From positions 1 through 64,000 of the forward strand of contig CAJQQK010000039.1 of assembly GCA_905480435.1 (NCBI GenBank): a DNA stretch of 64,000 bases, given 5' to 3'. Source of the stretch: an uncultured Hyphomicrobiaceae bacterium (GTDB taxonomy: Bacteria > Pseudomonadota > Alphaproteobacteria > Rhizobiales > Hyphomicrobiaceae). The translations under genes were made by a program, and so were the position numbers. The notes below the pieces were generated by a model that made no database searches, was not told the DNA's origin, and worked only from the letters and a program-made list of their open reading frames with translations. Below, piece after piece: positions 62,851 to 64,000 of this stretch; the stretch's first letter is position 1, and the number at the start of each line of letters is the position of its first letter.

Positions 62851-63858
62851 ATGGCAACCACCGATGCCTGGCTCGCCCTCGTCCAGGAACCAACTCTTGA
62901 GCCTGAGTTACCAATCTGTGATCCGCACCATCACCTCTGGGACCAGCGTCCGGATCGCGTTGAGCCGCGCTACATGATCGATGAGATCACAGCTGACCTG
63001 AACAGTGGCCACAACATCGTCTCGACGGTCTTCATCGAGCACCTCGCCATGTTCCGCAACCATGGCCCTGATGAAATGAAATACGTCGGCGAAGTCGAGT
63101 TTGCCAACGGCATCGCAGCCATGGCGGCATCCGGTCTTTACGGCAAAACCAAGGTCGCAGCCGGCATCGTTGGCTACGCTGATCTCACCATGGGCCAAGC
63201 CGTCCGCCCTGTCCTTGAAGCTGAAATGCGTGCCGCGCCGGATCGCTTCCGCGGCATCCGCTGCACCGGCGCCTGGGACCCCGATCCGCGCATCGCCCGT
63301 GCCCCGAAACGTGGTCTCTACTTGGATGCATACTATCAGGCCGGCGTCGCCGAGATGGCAGCTCTTGATTTAGTTCTCGACATCCCCTGCCGCTATCACC
63401 AGCTCCCAGAAGTCATCAGCCTCGCGCGCGCCTTCCCCAGGCTCTCGATCGTCCTCAACCACGTTGGCGGCATCACTGGCATCGGCACTTACGAAAACCG
63501 TCGCGACGAAGTCTTCGCCGACTGGCGCGCACATATGACGGAACTCGCAACCTGCGCCAACGTCACCGTTAAACTTGGCGGTCTCGCGATGGAATACTGC
63601 GGCTTTGGCTGGCACGAACACGAAACGCCACCAACCAGCGAGCAACTCGCCGATGCCACTCGGCGTTACTTCGAGACCGTCATCGAACTCTTTGGCACTG
63701 ATCGGTGTATGTTCGAATCTAACTTCCCCGTCGACAAAGTCAGTTGCAGCTATAACGTGCTGTGGAATTCCTTCAAACGGATCACCGTCAACTATTCAGC
63801 TGCCGACAAAGCCGCCCTCTACCACGACACCGCCACACGCATTTATCGCATCGACTGA
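62851..63858 (+). CDS. amidohydrolase-family (TIM-barrel, LigI-like) metal hydrolase
   Basis: A 335-residue member of the amidohydrolase_2 family. ICDPHHHLWDQRPDRV gives the metal-binding His-X-His, IVLNHVGGI the second His and CMFESNFPVDKVSCSY the catalytic Asp region. LigI-type members hydrolyse 2-pyrone-4,6-dicarboxylate; others act on lactones. It is the last complete gene in the window and follows MmgE/PrpD by 40 bases. A lactone or cyclic acid substrate is plausible but unproven. Confidence 0.85.
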   Translation: MATTDAWLALVQEPTLEPELPICDPHHHLWDQRPDRVEPRYMIDEITADLNSGHNIVSTVFIEHLAMFRNHGPDEMKYVGEVEFANGIAAMAASGLYGKTKVAAGIVGYADLTMGQAVRPVLEAEMRAAPDRFRGIRCTGAWDPDPRIARAPKRGLYLDAYYQAGVAEMAALDLVLDIPCRYHQLPEVISLARAFPRLSIVLNHVGGITGIGTYENRRDEVFADWRAHMTELATCANVTVKLGGLAMEYCGFGWHEHETPPTSEQLADATRRYFETVIELFGTDRCMFESNFPVDKVSCSYNVLWNSFKRITVNYSAADKAALYHDTATRIYRID

Positions 63859-63941
63859 CGCTGCAAGTCGTCGAAGAACCAACCGATCGGAAGCCATTGG
63901 CCAGATCTGTCACCCCCGTTGCTGCATCTGCCGAACAGGCA

Positions 63942-64000
63942 ATGCCCGCAATTCTCTGCATGATCGGTGCTGTCGCCTGCCTCACCGCCAGCGACGCCCT
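63942..64000 (+). CDS. 5' end of a probable EamA/DMT-family transporter (partial)
   Basis: The last 59 bases read MPAILCMIGAVACLTASDAL, a strongly hydrophobic start with a small residue and Asp near the end, as in the first helix of DMT/EamA exporters. The same frame is open upstream to at least 63879, so the true start may be earlier. Only about twenty residues are visible, so the call is tentative. Confidence 0.35.
   Translation, partial: MPAILCMIGAVACLTASDA

Noticed and set aside
1-64000. CRISPR array, tRNA or rRNA genes, phage or transposon
   Set aside because: No regularly spaced repeats, cloverleaf-type sequence, rRNA motif, integrase or transposase were found by reading the sequence.

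Overview
The window looks like a stretch of an alphaproteobacterial chromosome, probably from a free-living soil or marine generalist. This is inferred from gene families that are common together in that class: DUF1194, AtuA-like/DUF4387 pairs, TctABC tripartite tricarboxylate transporters, CaiB/BaiF CoA-transferases and BKACE enzymes, plus moderately GC-rich coding sequence. I see no rRNA, tRNA, CRISPR array, phage genes, transposase or integrase. Nearly every gene is a catabolic enzyme, a transporter or a small accessory protein, so the whole window reads as accessory catabolic genome.

Layout. 0.2-6 kb (+): a CoA-transferase, a TPR lipoprotein-sized exported protein, MsrA, a fumarate-reductase-type flavoprotein and an enolase-superfamily enzyme. 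6.4-9.2 kb (-): an operon of alpha/beta hydrolase, nucleobase-type deaminase, cupin and RutB-like isochorismatase hydrolase. 9.3-17.5 kb (+): AtuA-like/DUF4387 pair, small lipoprotein, amidase, DAO-type flavoprotein and a divergent AcnA-type aconitase. 17.8-20.8 kb holds two damaged genes, a trypsin-like protease and a winged-helix/TPR regulator. 21-31.8 kb: amidase, LLM oxidoreductase, an Old-Yellow-Enzyme/FeS/FAD protein, two TauD-type dioxygenases, a GMC oxidoreductase, a BKACE and a MetE-like methyltransferase. 33-36.7 kb (+): a tight operon of a kappa-GST-type isomerase, haloalkane dehalogenase, CoA-transferase and enoyl-CoA hydratase. 36.7-42.3 kb (-): TctC (frameshifted)-TctB-TctA-DUF3604. 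42.6-45.1 kb (+): the two AcnX subunits and a TauD enzyme, divergent from TctC. 45-64 kb: small mixed-strand units (racemase-like, PhyH, GST, VOC, cupin, crotonase, SDR, four LLM or TauD enzymes, two MFS exporters, PanB-like, AlkZ/YcaQ-like, MmgE/PrpD, amidohydrolase) and the first codons of a probable DMT transporter.

How it may work together. Three clusters make biochemical sense as units, all by inference. (1) GMC alcohol oxidase, BKACE and MetE-like methyltransferase next to dioxygenases and a possible N-demethylase resemble the logic of carnitine-type catabolism: hydroxylate, oxidise to a beta-keto acid, cleave, move methyl groups. (2) The dehalogenase operon joins dehalogenation or ester-type hydrolysis to CoA activation and hydration. 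(3) Divergent TctABC and AcnX suggest uptake and dehydration of a hydroxy acid or hydroxyproline-like substrate.

Four reading-frame defects (cupin start region, protease, regulator, TctC) lie among otherwise intact genes. They may be real decay or base-calling errors, and this decides how several loci should be read.
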